Origin: Propionibacteriaceae bacterium
GTDB taxonomy: Bacteria; Actinomycetota; Actinomycetes; Propionibacteriales; Propionibacteriaceae
Assembly: GCA_017306015.1 (NCBI GenBank)
Contig: JAFKJK010000007.1
Location: forward strand, 496,001 to 560,000
DNA: 64,000 nt
Direction of reading: 5' to 3'
A program made the translations under genes and the position numbers. The notes beneath the pieces are model-generated. The model saw only the letters and a program-made list of their open reading frames with translations. It was not told where the DNA came from and made no database searches. This document shows positions 17,533-26,364 of the stretch, piece by piece (within the stretch, counting starts at the first letter, position 1; each line of letters begins with the position of its first letter).

Positions 17533-18045
17533 TCAGTCGCTCCAGTACCACCAGGCCAGGGTCAGCGCTGCGGCGACGTCGAGGACGACGATCACCACGC
17601 GTTGCGCACGGCGCAGGGCGGGGGCGTACTCCCAGGTCACGCTGAGCAGCGCCGCAGCGGCCGGCACGAGGACGACCAGAGCCCACCACCACCACTGGTC
17701 GATCGCGCCGACTGCCACCAGGAAGGCCAGCCCGGCCACGGCGGCCGCCCACAGCCACGGGCCGAGCTTCACCATCAGCGCGGCCGGCAGCAGGGACAGC
17801 ACGAAGCCGATGATGCCGACCCAGATCATCCACGCGAACTTGCAGTCGCCGAAGTCGTCCCCGGTGGCGGCCCGGCACGCCAGCGGCGCCACGGCGACGT
17901 TGGTCACGACGACGAGCAGTCCGGTCACGACACCTGCGAGCAGGCAGGCAACGTAACTCCAGGCCACTCGCGCCGACACCGGCATGAAGTCGGCCTCGGT
18001 GACCCGGAGCACCTGCGGGGCCGAGCGGGCCCTGCGCCTGGACAC
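17533..18045 (-). CDS. Small membrane protein, unknown function
   Basis: 170 aa with four to five hydrophobic segments, two Cys in the loop between segments 1 and 2 (LACRAATGDDFGDCKF), and a Trp run (QWWWWALVV) near residue 118. The GTG start shares its first base with the last base of the aconitase stop codon (TAGTG), so it is the second gene of an acn operon and likely translated by reinitiation. No family was recognised. Confidence 0.75.
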   Translation of the reverse strand: MSRRRARSAPQVLRVTEADFMPVSARVAWSYVACLLAGVVTGLLVVVTNVAVAPLACRAATGDDFGDCKFAWMIWVGIIGFVLSLLPAALMVKLGPWLWAAAVAGLAFLVAVGAIDQWWWWALVVLVPAAAALLSVTWEYAPALRRAQRVVIVVLDVAAALTLAWWYWSD

Positions 18046-20846
18046 TACTTCGCCAGCAGCGACCGCAGGACGTACTGCATGATGCCGCCGTGCCGGTAGT
18101 AGTCGGCCTCACCCGGCGTGTCGATCCGCACGACCGCGTCGAAGGTGACCGGCTCACCGGCCCCGGTCGCCGTCACGCGCACAGTCGCCGGCGTCGTGCC
18201 CTCATTCAGTTCGGTGATGCCCTCCACCGAGTAGGTCTCGGTGCCGTCGAGTCCGAGCGAGTCGGCGTTCTGGCCGTCCGGGAACTGCAGCGGCAGCACG
18301 CCCATCCCGATCAGGTTGGACCGGTGGATCCGCTCGTAGCTCTCCGCGATCACGACCCGCACGCCGAGCAGTGCCGTCCCCTTCGCCGCCCAGTCCCGCG
18401 ACGACCCGGAGCCGTACTCCTTGCCGGCCAGCACGACCAGCGGCGTCCCCGCGTCCGCGTAGGCGACCGCGGCGTCGAAGACGGTCGCGACCGGCGCGTC
18501 CGGCTGGGTGAAGTCGCGGGTGAACCCGCCTTCGGTGCCTGGAGCGAGCTGGTTGCGCAGCCGGATGTTGGCGAACGTGCCGCGGATCATCACCTCGTGG
18601 TTGCCGCGACGGGAACCGTAGGAGTTGAAGTCCCTACGTTCGACCCCGTGCTCGGTGAGGTACTTCCCGGCCGGGCTGTCGGCCTTGATCGAACCGGCCG
18701 GCGAGATGTGGTCGGTGGTCACCGAGTCGCCCAGCTTGAGCAGGACGCGGGCGCCGGCCACGTCGGTGACGGGGGCCGGCGTCGCCGGCATGTCCTCGAA
18801 GTAGGGCGGCCGGCGGACGTAGGTGGAGTCGTCCTCCCAGGCGAAGGTGTCACCGGTTGGTGTCGGCAGCGATCGCCAGGTGTCGTCGCCGGCGAACACG
18901 TCCGCGTACCGGGAGGTGAACATGTCCGCGGAGATCGAGGAGCCGACCACCTCGTCCACCTCGGCCTGGGAGGGCCAGATGTCACGCAGGTAGACGTCGC
19001 TGCCGTCCGAGCCCTTGCCCAGCGGTTCGGTGGTCAGGTTGATGTCCATCGTCCCGGCGAGCGCGTACGCCACGACCAGCGGAGGGCTGGCCAGGTAGTT
19101 CATCTTCACGTCGGGATTGATCCGGCCCTCGAAGTTGCGGTTCCCGGACAGGACGGCCGCCACGGCGAGGTCGTTGTCGTTGACGGCCTGCGACACCTCG
19201 GGGATCAGCGGACCGGAGTTGCCGATGCAGGTCGTGCAGCCGTACCCGACCAGGTCGAAGTCGAGGGCCTCCAGGTAGGTGTCGAGACCGGAGCGGGCGT
19301 AGTAGTCGGTGACCACCTTGGAGCCGGGGGCCAGCGAGGTCTTGACCCACGGCTTGCGCTTCAGGCCCCTCTCGACGGCCTTCTTGGCCAGCAACGCGGC
19401 ACCGATCATGACGCTGGGGTTGGACGTGTTGGTGCAGGACGTGATCGCCGCGATGGTCACGGCCCCGTGATCGATGCTGAAGCTGGTGCCGTCGGCCAGG
19501 GTCACCGGCGACGGACGGGAGGGGCGGACCACCCGAGCGGAATCGCCCTCGCCGTAGGCGTGCGGCTCCGCCGACCCGTTCTCGCCGCTGCGGGTCGGGG
19601 AATCGGACGCGGGGAAGCTCTCGGCGACATGTTCGTCGTAGCCGGCGACGTCGTCGTCGACGTAGTCGCGCAGGGCCTCGGCGAAGCCTTCGCGGGCGTG
19701 GGCGAGCAGCACTCGGTCCTGGGGACGCTTCGGGCCGGCGATGCTGGGAACGACCGTGGAGAGGTCGAGCTCGAGGTACTCGGAGTAGCGCGGCTCGTGG
19801 TTCGGGTCGTGCCACAGGCCCTGGGCCTTGGCGTAGGTCTCGACCAGGGCGAGTTGCTCGGCCGGCCGTCCGGTCAGGCGCAGGTACTCGATCGTCGCCT
19901 CGTCGATCGGGAAGATGGCGACGGTGGACCCGTACTCGGGGCTCATGTTGCCGATGGTCGCGCGATTCGCCACCGGCACCTCGGCCACTCCCGGGCCGTA
20001 GAACTCGACGAACTTGCCGACCACCTTGTGCTGGCGCAGCATCTCGGTGATGGTCAGGACGAGGTCGGTCGCCGTCGTGCCCTCGGGCAGCTTGCCGCTC
20101 AGCTTGAAGCCGACCACTCGCGGGATCAGCATGCTCACCGGCTGGCCCAGCATGGCCGCCTCGGCCTCGATGCCGCCGACACCCCAGCCGACCACGCCGA
20201 GGCCGTTCACCATCGTGGTGTGGCTGTCGGTGCCGACGCAGGTGTCGGGGTAGGCCTGCAGCACCCCGTCGACCGTCCGCGGGAAGACCACGCGGGCCAG
20301 GTGCTCGATGTTGACCTGGTGGACGATGCCGGTGCCCGGGGGAACGACCACGAAGTCGTCGAACGCGGTCTGTCCCCAGCGCAGGAACTGGTACCGCTCG
20401 CGGTTGCGCTGGTACTCCAGTTCGACGTTCCGGGCGAAGGCGTTCGGGGTGCCGAACACGTCCGCGACGACCGAGTGGTCGATCACCAGCTCCGCCGGCG
20501 ACAACGGGTTCACCTTCGCCGGATCGCCGCCGAGGTCGGCGATCGCCTCGCGCATGGTCGCCAGGTCGACGACACAGGGGACGCCGGTGAAGTCCTGCAT
20601 GATCACCCGCGCCGGGGTGAACTGGATCTCGCGATCGGGCTCGGCCGCCGGGTCCCAGGAGCCGAGGGCCGCGATGTCGTCCGCGGTGATGTTCGCGCCG
20701 TCCTCGGTGCGCAGGAGGTTCTCCAGCAGCACCTTGAGGCTGAACGGCAGGCCCGCCGAACCGTCCACGGCGTCGACCCGGAAGATCTGGTAGGTCTGGT
20801 CGCCCACCGTCAACTGCTGTGCTGCCTGATAGCTGTCGATGCTCAT
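18045..20846 (-). CDS. acnA: Aconitate hydratase A
   Basis: 933 aa from the ATG at 20846, preceded by GGGAGG. Aconitase blocks in order: [19 protein letters not shown], the iron-sulfur ligand Cys in SCTNTSNPS (near 470) and the Cys pair in [14 protein letters not shown] (near 536), then the swivelling C-terminal domain with [19 protein letters not shown] and [12 protein letters not shown]. It carries a 4Fe-4S cluster and isomerises citrate to isocitrate. The acidic/Ser-rich stretch around 420-445 ([18 protein letters not shown]) is an actinobacterial-type insert. A small membrane protein follows with a 1-bp overlap. Confidence 0.97.
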   Translation of the reverse strand: MSIDSYQAAQQLTVGDQTYQIFRVDAVDGSAGLPFSLKVLLENLLRTEDGANITADDIAALGSWDPAAEPDREIQFTPARVIMQDFTGVPCVVDLATMREAIADLGGDPAKVNPLSPAELVIDHSVVADVFGTPNAFARNVELEYQRNRERYQFLRWGQTAFDDFVVVPPGTGIVHQVNIEHLARVVFPRTVDGVLQAYPDTCVGTDSHTTMVNGLGVVGWGVGGIEAEAAMLGQPVSMLIPRVVGFKLSGKLPEGTTATDLVLTITEMLRQHKVVGKFVEFYGPGVAEVPVANRATIGNMSPEYGSTVAIFPIDEATIEYLRLTGRPAEQLALVETYAKAQGLWHDPNHEPRYSEYLELDLSTVVPSIAGPKRPQDRVLLAHAREGFAEALRDYVDDDVAGYDEHVAESFPASDSPTRSGENGSAEPHAYGEGDSARVVRPSRPSPVTLADGTSFSIDHGAVTIAAITSCTNTSNPSVMIGAALLAKKAVERGLKRKPWVKTSLAPGSKVVTDYYARSGLDTYLEALDFDLVGYGCTTCIGNSGPLIPEVSQAVNDNDLAVAAVLSGNRNFEGRINPDVKMNYLASPPLVVAYALAGTMDINLTTEPLGKGSDGSDVYLRDIWPSQAEVDEVVGSSISADMFTSRYADVFAGDDTWRSLPTPTGDTFAWEDDSTYVRRPPYFEDMPATPAPVTDVAGARVLLKLGDSVTTDHISPAGSIKADSPAGKYLTEHGVERRDFNSYGSRRGNHEVMIRGTFANIRLRNQLAPGTEGGFTRDFTQPDAPVATVFDAAVAYADAGTPLVVLAGKEYGSGSSRDWAAKGTALLGVRVVIAESYERIHRSNLIGMGVLPLQFPDGQNADSLGLDGTETYSVEGITELNEGTTPATVRVTATGAGEPVTFDAVVRIDTPGEADYYRHGGIMQYVLRSLLAK

Positions 20847-20947
20847 GTGGCCTCCCGTTGCCGCGTTCACTCCATCGTCGAGACTAACCCACCGTCCCTG
20901 GGCCAACCAGCTTTGTCAGCCCCACCATCGGGCGCGGCAAGGCCCGC

Positions 20948-21044
20948 TGAACCGAAGTACCTGTCCCCGTCGGTTCAGTCCTGAACCGAAGTACCTGTCC
21001 CCGGCGGTTCACGCTGAACCGAGGTACCTGTCCCCGGCGGTTCA
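20948..21044. repeat. Array of three 30-bp TGAACC...GGTTCA repeats
   Basis: Three direct copies, each 30 bp, at 20948-20977, 20982-21011 and 21015-21044, separated by 4 and 3 nt. Each starts TGAACCG, has the core GTACCTGTCCCC and ends CGGTTCA, so the ends are inverted repeats. The last copy finishes exactly on the stop codon (TGA, minus strand) of the small Cys protein gene. Similar elements lie at 21785-21840 and 53526-53588. The spacers are too short for CRISPR. Confidence 0.95.
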
Positions 21045-21239
21045 GTCGCCGCGAGGGGCGCGCGAGGTGGCGAGGTGCGTGCGGCGAAGGTCGCGCAACT
21101 CCTCGTCGCTCATCATCAGGTAGACCAGCCCGCAGTCCTGGGGGCCGGTGACGTTCAGCTGGCACAGCGTGCAGGGCTCACCGGGACGCAGCGGGCACCG
21201 CGGGTCCGGCGGCCGCCGCCCTGCGGGATCGCTGCTCAT
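21042..21239 (-). CDS. Small Cys-containing protein, actinobacterial (DUF6767-like)
   Basis: 65 aa from the ATG at 21239, which overlaps the stop of the upstream RNA methyltransferase gene (ATGA). Four Cys lie at about 14-36 (RCPLRPGEPCTLCQLNVTGPQDCG), suggesting a bound metal or cluster. This arrangement behind a TrmA-like gene is, as I recall, recurrent in actinobacteria; the family name is given with low certainty. Its TGA stop is the first three bases of a 30-bp repeat element read on the minus strand. Confidence 0.75.
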   Translation of the reverse strand: MSSDPAGRRPPDPRCPLRPGEPCTLCQLNVTGPQDCGLVYLMMSDEELRDLRRTHLATSRAPRGD

Positions 21240-22423
21240 GCCGGCTCCAGGATCGCGACGCACTCCACGTGATGGGTCATCGGGAACAGGTCGTAGGCGG
21301 TGATCGAAGCCGGCCGGTAGCCGAGCTCGGACGCCGTCCGCAGGTCCCGACCGAGCGCGGCCGGGTCGCAGGCCACGTAGGCCACCGCCCGCGGTCGCCA
21401 CCCCAGGACCTGGCGAAGCACCCGTGCCCCGGCGCCGGTGCGCGGCGGGTCGAGAACGACCACGTCGGCGCCACCCACCTGACCCAGCCGCCGGGCCACG
21501 TCCCCGGCCAGGAAGCGGGCCTCCGGGACGTTCCGGGCGGCAAGGTCCACGGCACGCCGATCGCCCTCGATCCCGGTGACCCGGCAGCCCGCGGCAGCCA
21601 GCGCTCCGGCGAACAGGCCGACACCGCAGTACAGATCGACCGCTGCCTCGCCCGGCTCGGGCCGCAGTCCGGCAAGAACCGCGTCGACCAGGACGGCCGG
21701 TGCCGCGCTGTGCGCCTGCCAGAAGCCGTCCACGGCCACCTCGTAGCCGCGTCCGGACGCATGCTCGACCACCGTGCGTCCGGCTGAACCGTCGGGACCT
21801 GAACCGTCGGGGACTGTCCCCGATGGTTCAGAACCATCGGCAGGCCGGGCCAGGAACTCGGCACCGCTGGCGGCCACGACGGCGAGCAACTCCGCTCCCG
21901 GGCTCCCGGCCGAAGCCGGCGCCGCGATCGCCGGGACGGCCAGTCGGCAGCCCTCCGCGGGCAGCGGCACCACCTCGGCCGAGCGGTGGGCCAGCAGCCC
22001 GGGGCGCCCGTCCGCGGCGTGGCGGTAGCGCATCCGCGTCCGCCAGCCGAAGGGTGAGGGCGGCACCTCGGCGACCTGTCCGGTGAACGCCACCCCGCCG
22101 AGGTGGTCCAGCAGGCCGGCGACCACCTGCCGCTTGAGCTCGCGGGTCCAGCCGGGCTCCACGTGCTGGAAGTCGCACCCTCCGCAGGTTCCCGCGATCG
22201 GGCACGGCGGCTCGACCCGGTGCGGGCTGGGACGGTGCAGGGCCGCGACGTCCCCGCGGGCGAAGCGCCTGGCCACCTCGGTGACCCGGACGTCAACCAG
22301 TTCGCCCTCCAGCGCGCCGCGGACGAAGACGACGAACCCGTCGTGACGGGCGACGAAGTGGCCGCCGTGGGCGACCGGACCTACCTCGACACCGCGCAGC
22401 AGGTCGCCGACAGCCGGGCTCAC
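21236..22423 (-). CDS. Class I SAM-dependent RNA methyltransferase (TrmA/RlmC/RlmD family)
   Basis: 395 aa from GTG 22423 (GTGA overlap with the permease stop). An N-terminal TRAM-like segment is followed by an iron-sulfur Cys cluster, CPIAGTCGGCDFQH (residues 74-87). The SAM domain has DLYCGVGLFAGAL and VVLDPPRTGAG, and the catalytic Cys sits in YVACDPAALGRDL near the end. It makes m5U in tRNA or rRNA; the target is unresolved. Odd: residues about 195-213 form a Gly/Ser/Pro/Asp stretch encoded by an inserted TGAACC-type repeat (21785-21840), kept in frame. Confidence 0.9.
   Translation of the reverse strand: MSPAVGDLLRGVEVGPVAHGGHFVARHDGFVVFVRGALEGELVDVRVTEVARRFARGDVAALHRPSPHRVEPPCPIAGTCGGCDFQHVEPGWTRELKRQVVAGLLDHLGGVAFTGQVAEVPPSPFGWRTRMRYRHAADGRPGLLAHRSAEVVPLPAEGCRLAVPAIAAPASAGSPGAELLAVVAASGAEFLARPADGSEPSGTVPDGSGPDGSAGRTVVEHASGRGYEVAVDGFWQAHSAAPAVLVDAVLAGLRPEPGEAAVDLYCGVGLFAGALAAAGCRVTGIEGDRRAVDLAARNVPEARFLAGDVARRLGQVGGADVVVLDPPRTGAGARVLRQVLGWRPRAVAYVACDPAALGRDLRTASELGYRPASITAYDLFPMTHHVECVAILEPA
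21785..21840. repeat. TGAACC-type palindromic repeat inserted inside a coding gene
   Basis: A partial unit (21785-21799), then a 31-bp near-perfect palindrome (21800-21830: TGAACCGTCGGGGA, CTG loop, TCCCCGATGGTTCA), then an inverted half-unit GAACCATCGG (21831-21840). All lie within the RNA methyltransferase gene, in frame, and encode a low-complexity loop before the SAM domain. The ends and CTGTCCCCG core match the intergenic arrays at 20948 and 53526. Confidence 0.9.
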
Positions 22424-24462
22424 TCGCGTCGGGACGAGTCGCCCATGCTGCCCATCCGCACCCGCCCGCTCCCCGGCCGCCGCCAAGCCGCCGCCGAGTG
22501 CCGCTCGGCCCGGTCGTAGGCGTAGCGCGAGGAGGCCAGCTGGTAGGGCACGGAGGTCACCATGACCCCCGGCATGAAGTTCAGCCGGGTCCGCAGGATC
22601 AGCCCCGTCTGGTTGTGCAGGAGCTGCTCCCACCAGTGGCCGACCACGTACTCCGGGATGTAGACGCAGACCACGTCGCGGGGATTGTCGGAGCGGATGC
22701 CGCGGACGTAGTTGAGGAACGGCCCGGTGACCTCCCGGTACGGAGAGGCGATCACCTTCAGGGGCACGTCCAGGTTCTGGGCGTTCCAGGCGTCCACGAT
22801 CTGCCGGGTCTCGGCCTCGTCGACCGCCACGGTCACGGCCTCGATGGCGCTGGCCCGGGTGGCCCGGGCGAAGTTCACCGCGCGCATCGTCGGCTTGTTG
22901 ATCTCCTGCACCATGATCACCGCGCGCACCCGGCTGGGCAGCAGCCGCGCGTCCACCGGACCGACCGCCACCTCCTTGGCCACCTTGGCGTAGTGGTTGC
23001 GGATCGCCCGCATCAGGACGAACAGCACCGCCATCGCGAGCACCGCGAGGTACGCGCCGAAGATGAACTTGGACGCCAGCACGATCACCAGCACGATGCC
23101 GGTCCCGGTCAGTCCGATCACGTTGATCGCCCGGGAGCGCTGCATCCGGGCGCGGACGGACGGATCGCGCTCGGTCCGCAGGTGCCGCGTCCAGTGCCTG
23201 GTCATCCCGAACTGGCTGACGGTGAAGGACACGAACACGCCGACCACGTACAGCTGGATCAGCGCGGTGACGCTGGCGTTGAACGCCAGCACCAGTCCGA
23301 CCGCCGCCGTGGCCAGCAGCAGGATGCCGTTGGAGTACGCCAGCCGATCACCGCGGCTGTGCAGCATCTTCGGCAGGAAGCCGTCCCTGGCCAGGATCGA
23401 GCCGAGCACCGGGAAACCGTTGAACGCGGTGTTCGCGGCCAGGAACAGGATGATCATGGTCGCCGTGATGACGAAGTAGAACCCGATCGGGAAGGTGTCG
23501 AAGACGGTCCGGGCGAGCTGGCCCATCGCGGTCTCGTGGGCGACGTCCGCCGGGACTCCCTTGGTGACGAAGTGCGAATGGCCCTCGGGGTCGATCAGCT
23601 TCAGCCCGGTCAGGTTCGCCAGGACGATGATGCCGGAGAGCATGGTGATCGCGATCGTGCCGAGCAGCGCCAGCGTGGTGGCCGCGTTGCGACTCTTCGG
23701 CTCCCGGAACGCCGGAACGCCGTTCGAGATCGCCTCCACCCCGGTGAGCGCGGCGCAGCCCGAGGAGAAGGCGCGAGCGAGCAGCACCACCATCGCGACT
23801 CCCGCGAACGGCTCGTAGGCGGGCGACCCGACGACGTCGTAGGCGGCTGTGGGCGCCTGCAGGTGCTGGCCGAGGCCGAAGATCCGGAACAGCCCCCAGA
23901 TCGTCATGCCGAGCACGCCGAGCATGAAGCCGTAGGTCGGGATCGAGAAGAAGGAGCCCGACTCGCGCACGCCGCGCAGGTTCATCGCCATCAGGGTGAC
24001 GATCACCGCTGCCGCCCAGATCCCCTCGTGGCCGGAGAGGAACGGCAGCATCGCCTTGGCGTTCTGGATGCCGGACGAAACCGAGACAGCGACGGTGAGG
24101 ACGTAGTCGACGAGCAGGGCGCTGGCCACCACCAGTCCGGCGCTCGGACCGATGTTGACGGTGGCGACCTCGTAGTCGCCACCCCCCGACGGGTAGGCAT
24201 GGACGGTCTGGCGGTAGGACAGGACGACCAGCAGCATCACCAGCGCGACGGCGACGGCGATCGGCCAGGAGAACGCGAAACCGGCCATGCCGGCCAGCGA
24301 CAGGGTGAGCAGGATTTCATCAGGCGCATAGGCGACCGAGCTCAGCGCGTCCGATGCGAACACCGGCAGGGCGATCCGCTTGGGCAGCAGGGTCTCGCCG
24401 AGCTGCGCGCTGGCCAGCTTGCGCCCGACCAGCACCCGCTTGAAGATGTCGCCTGCTCCCAC
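22420..24462 (-). CDS. KimA-like potassium importer (APC superfamily permease)
   Basis: 680 aa: about 12 membrane segments in the first 450 residues, then a cytoplasmic C-terminal domain of some 200 residues. Blocks match what I remember of Bacillus KimA (YdaO): FASDALSSVAYAPDEIL, SYRQTVHAYPSGGGDYEVA, LLVDYVLTVAVSVSSG, ARAFSSGCALTGVEAISNG-type, RGDRLAYSNGILLL, and C-terminal LHNQTGLILRTRLNFM. KimA imports K+ and is controlled by c-di-AMP. Location beside two TrkA-like genes supports a K+ role. Its stop overlaps the methyltransferase start (GTGA). No ydaO riboswitch is evident in the 140 bp upstream. Confidence 0.85.
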   Translation of the reverse strand: MGAGDIFKRVLVGRKLASAQLGETLLPKRIALPVFASDALSSVAYAPDEILLTLSLAGMAGFAFSWPIAVAVALVMLLVVLSYRQTVHAYPSGGGDYEVATVNIGPSAGLVVASALLVDYVLTVAVSVSSGIQNAKAMLPFLSGHEGIWAAAVIVTLMAMNLRGVRESGSFFSIPTYGFMLGVLGMTIWGLFRIFGLGQHLQAPTAAYDVVGSPAYEPFAGVAMVVLLARAFSSGCAALTGVEAISNGVPAFREPKSRNAATTLALLGTIAITMLSGIIVLANLTGLKLIDPEGHSHFVTKGVPADVAHETAMGQLARTVFDTFPIGFYFVITATMIILFLAANTAFNGFPVLGSILARDGFLPKMLHSRGDRLAYSNGILLLATAAVGLVLAFNASVTALIQLYVVGVFVSFTVSQFGMTRHWTRHLRTERDPSVRARMQRSRAINVIGLTGTGIVLVIVLASKFIFGAYLAVLAMAVLFVLMRAIRNHYAKVAKEVAVGPVDARLLPSRVRAVIMVQEINKPTMRAVNFARATRASAIEAVTVAVDEAETRQIVDAWNAQNLDVPLKVIASPYREVTGPFLNYVRGIRSDNPRDVVCVYIPEYVVGHWWEQLLHNQTGLILRTRLNFMPGVMVTSVPYQLASSRYAYDRAERHSAAAWRRPGSGRVRMGSMGDSSRRE

Positions 24463-24604
24463 GTGGCGGAAGCCTATGCCAAAGGCCGGCAGGTGTCGCA
24501 GCCGGGCCGGGCCATCGACCGTCGTCAGGGCGGTGCCAGCGCGCCGGGCGCCCGCGTTGATAGTGTCTGCGGGTAGCGGTTCGGCGAACGGGTGTGGAGG
24601 CTAG

Positions 24605-25267
24605 GTGCACATCGTCATCATGGGCTGTGGGCGGGTCGGCGCCACCTTGGCCCGGGCGTTGGAGAAACGCGGCCACTCGGTCGCGGTCATCGACATCGTC
24701 GCCGACGCCTTCCGCCGGCTCGGACCGGAATTCCAGGGCAAGACCGTCAAGGGTGTCGGCTTCGACCGCGACGTGCTGATCCGGGCCGGCATCGAGCAGG
24801 CGGACGGTTTCGCCGCCGTGTCCAGCGGAGACAACTCCAACATCCTGGCCGCCCGGGTGGTGCGGGAGACCTTCCAGGTCAGCAACGTGGTCGCCCGCAT
24901 CTACGACCAGGGCAGGGCCGAGGTGTACGAGAGGCTCGGCATCCCGAGCGTCGCCACCGTCCGCTGGGCCGCCGACCAGGTGCTGCGCAAGCTGCTGCCC
25001 GGAGGCTCGGAGCCGCAGTGGCGGGATCCGTCGGGCGCCGTCCAGTTGCTGGAGATGCACGTGGACACCGCGTGGGTGGGTACCAGATTGTCCGACATGG
25101 AAGTGGCGGCCAGGGCGAAGATCCCGTTCATCAGCCGGTTCGGCACCGGGATGGTGCCGAACGACCGTACCGTCTTCCAGGACGGCGACCTGGTCTACAT
25201 CGCTGTCGAGAACGATCAGGTGAACGCCGTGGAAGACGTCCTCGGCGCGCCGCCCGTCGAGCACTGA
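24605..25267 (+). CDS. TrkA-family potassium uptake regulatory protein (CeoB-like)
   Basis: 220 aa from GTG 24605 with GGAGG 5 nt upstream. An N-terminal RCK/Rossmann domain has the dinucleotide motif GCGRVG at residues 7-12 and acidic D29 at the end of strand 2. A TrkA-C domain occupies about 140-215. The protein would gate K+ flux in response to NAD(H) or nucleotides. It heads a two-gene operon with a second TrkA-like protein 11 bp downstream and is divergent from the KimA-like importer. Confidence 0.9.
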   Translation: MHIVIMGCGRVGATLARALEKRGHSVAVIDIVADAFRRLGPEFQGKTVKGVGFDRDVLIRAGIEQADGFAAVSSGDNSNILAARVVRETFQVSNVVARIYDQGRAEVYERLGIPSVATVRWAADQVLRKLLPGGSEPQWRDPSGAVQLLEMHVDTAWVGTRLSDMEVAARAKIPFISRFGTGMVPNDRTVFQDGDLVYIAVENDQVNAVEDVLGAPPVEH

Positions 25268-25278
25268 GGAGGCTGCAG

Positions 25279-25953
25279 ATGCGCGTCGTCATCGCCGGGG
25301 CCGGGAACGTGGGGCGTTCGATCGCCCGCGAGCTCATCATCAACGGCCACGAGATCCTGCTCATCGACCGCGACCCGAACGCGATCAAGCCGGAGAGCGT
25401 GCCGGAGGCTGAGTGGCTGCTCGCGGACGCCTGCGAGGTCAGCAGCCTGGAGGAGGCCGGCCTCGACAGCTGCGACGTGGCGATCGCCGCGACCGGCGAC
25501 GACAAGGCGAACCTGGTGCACTCGCTGCTGGCCAAGACCGAGTTCGGGGTGCCGAGGACGGTGGCGCGGGTGAACCACCCGTCCAACGAGTGGATGTTCG
25601 ACGAGCAGTGGGGAGTCGACGTGGCCGTCTCGACCCCACGCCTGATGTGCGCCCTGGTCGAGGAGGCGGTCACCGTCGGCGACCTGGTGCGGCTGTTCAG
25701 CTTCCGCGGCGGCTCCACGAACCTGGTCGAGATGACCCTGCCCGAGGGATCGCCCCGGGTCGGGATCCGGGTGGCCGACCTGAACCTGCCCGGCGACGCC
25801 GTGCTGGTCGCGATCATCCGGGACGGCGCGGCCCGCGCCCCCGAGCGGGACGCCGCGCTGGAGGGCGACGACGAACTGCTGTTCCTCGCTCCCCCGAGTT
25901 GCGAGGCCCCGCTGGCCCGCTACCTGATGCCGCGGGCCGAGGCCATCGCCTGA
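25279..25953 (+). CDS. TrkA-family potassium uptake regulatory protein (CeoC-like)
   Basis: 224 aa from ATG 25279, preceded by GAGGAGG. An RCK-N domain with GAGNVG (7-12) and the acidic IDRD end of strand 2 is followed by a TrkA-C domain (about 140-220, VGIRVADLNLPGDAVLVAIIRDG). It is a paralogue of the preceding gene. The pair probably forms a hetero-oligomeric gating ring, as inferred for the actinobacterial CeoB/CeoC pair. No TrkH/KtrB channel gene is in the window, so the neighbouring KimA-like permease is the candidate partner. Confidence 0.9.
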   Translation: MRVVIAGAGNVGRSIARELIINGHEILLIDRDPNAIKPESVPEAEWLLADACEVSSLEEAGLDSCDVAIAATGDDKANLVHSLLAKTEFGVPRTVARVNHPSNEWMFDEQWGVDVAVSTPRLMCALVEEAVTVGDLVRLFSFRGGSTNLVEMTLPEGSPRVGIRVADLNLPGDAVLVAIIRDGAARAPERDAALEGDDELLFLAPPSCEAPLARYLMPRAEAIA

Positions 25954-25998
25954 GCCGACCCGACCCGACCGGACAGCGACCAGCAGCGCCAGCTCTGT

Positions 25999-26364
25999 TC
26001 AGGCGGCGACCAGCTCGTAGTACGGGTTGAAGAGCCGGCGCCTGCCGTCCACGTAGGACACCCGGCCCGAGACGATCAGTTCCCGTCCCGCCGTGACGCC
26101 GGGGATCTCCCGTCGTCCCATCCAGACCAGGGTGATCGAACCCGACCCGTCGCTGAACTCCGCCTCCAGCCACGGCATCCCCGCTCGCGGCTTCATCGTC
26201 AGCACGGTGATGGTCCCCCGCAGCCGAGCCGATTGCCGGTCACGGCACTCGCCGACCTTGTTGGCGCCCTCCGAGACCGCGACCCGCTGACGTTCCTCGG
26301 ACTCCAGCTCGGCAGTGGAGGCGCCGAGCCGCCGCAGGGCCTGGATCAGCTTGTTCTCGCTCAT
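25999..26364 (-). CDS. OB-fold nucleic acid-binding protein
   Basis: 121 aa. Central OB-fold region, about residues 45-115 (LRGTITVLTMKPRAGMPW, FSDGSGSITLVWMGRREI, GRVSYVDGRRRLFNPYYEL), as in RecG-type and aminoacyl-tRNA-synthetase-type single-stranded nucleic-acid binders. The N-terminal 45 residues are a charged helix. The start overlaps the stop of the DUF3710 gene by 1 bp (TGATG). In related genomes this small protein sits in the same cluster with DUF3710 and dut. Confidence 0.85.
   Translation of the reverse strand: MSENKLIQALRRLGASTAELESEERQRVAVSEGANKVGECRDRQSARLRGTITVLTMKPRAGMPWLEAEFSDGSGSITLVWMGRREIPGVTAGRELIVSGRVSYVDGRRRLFNPYYELVAA

Noticed and set aside
18090..20984. A 964-codon open frame on the plus strand across the aconitase gene
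   Set aside because: It is the antisense shadow of acnA. High GC content keeps the opposite strand open; the product is Arg/Gly/His-rich with no domain.
20948..21044. Possible CRISPR array
   Set aside because: The repeats are 30 bp, but the spacers are only 3-4 nt and there are three units; no cas genes are present.
22498..24576. A 692-codon plus-strand frame opposite the KimA-like gene
   Set aside because: Low-complexity His/Gln/Arg/Asp-rich translation typical of the reverse of a hydrophobic membrane protein.
22420..24604. ydaO-type c-di-AMP riboswitch upstream of the KimA-like gene
   Set aside because: The 140 bp between the divergent genes is too short for the full fold plus two promoters, and no conserved pieces were seen.
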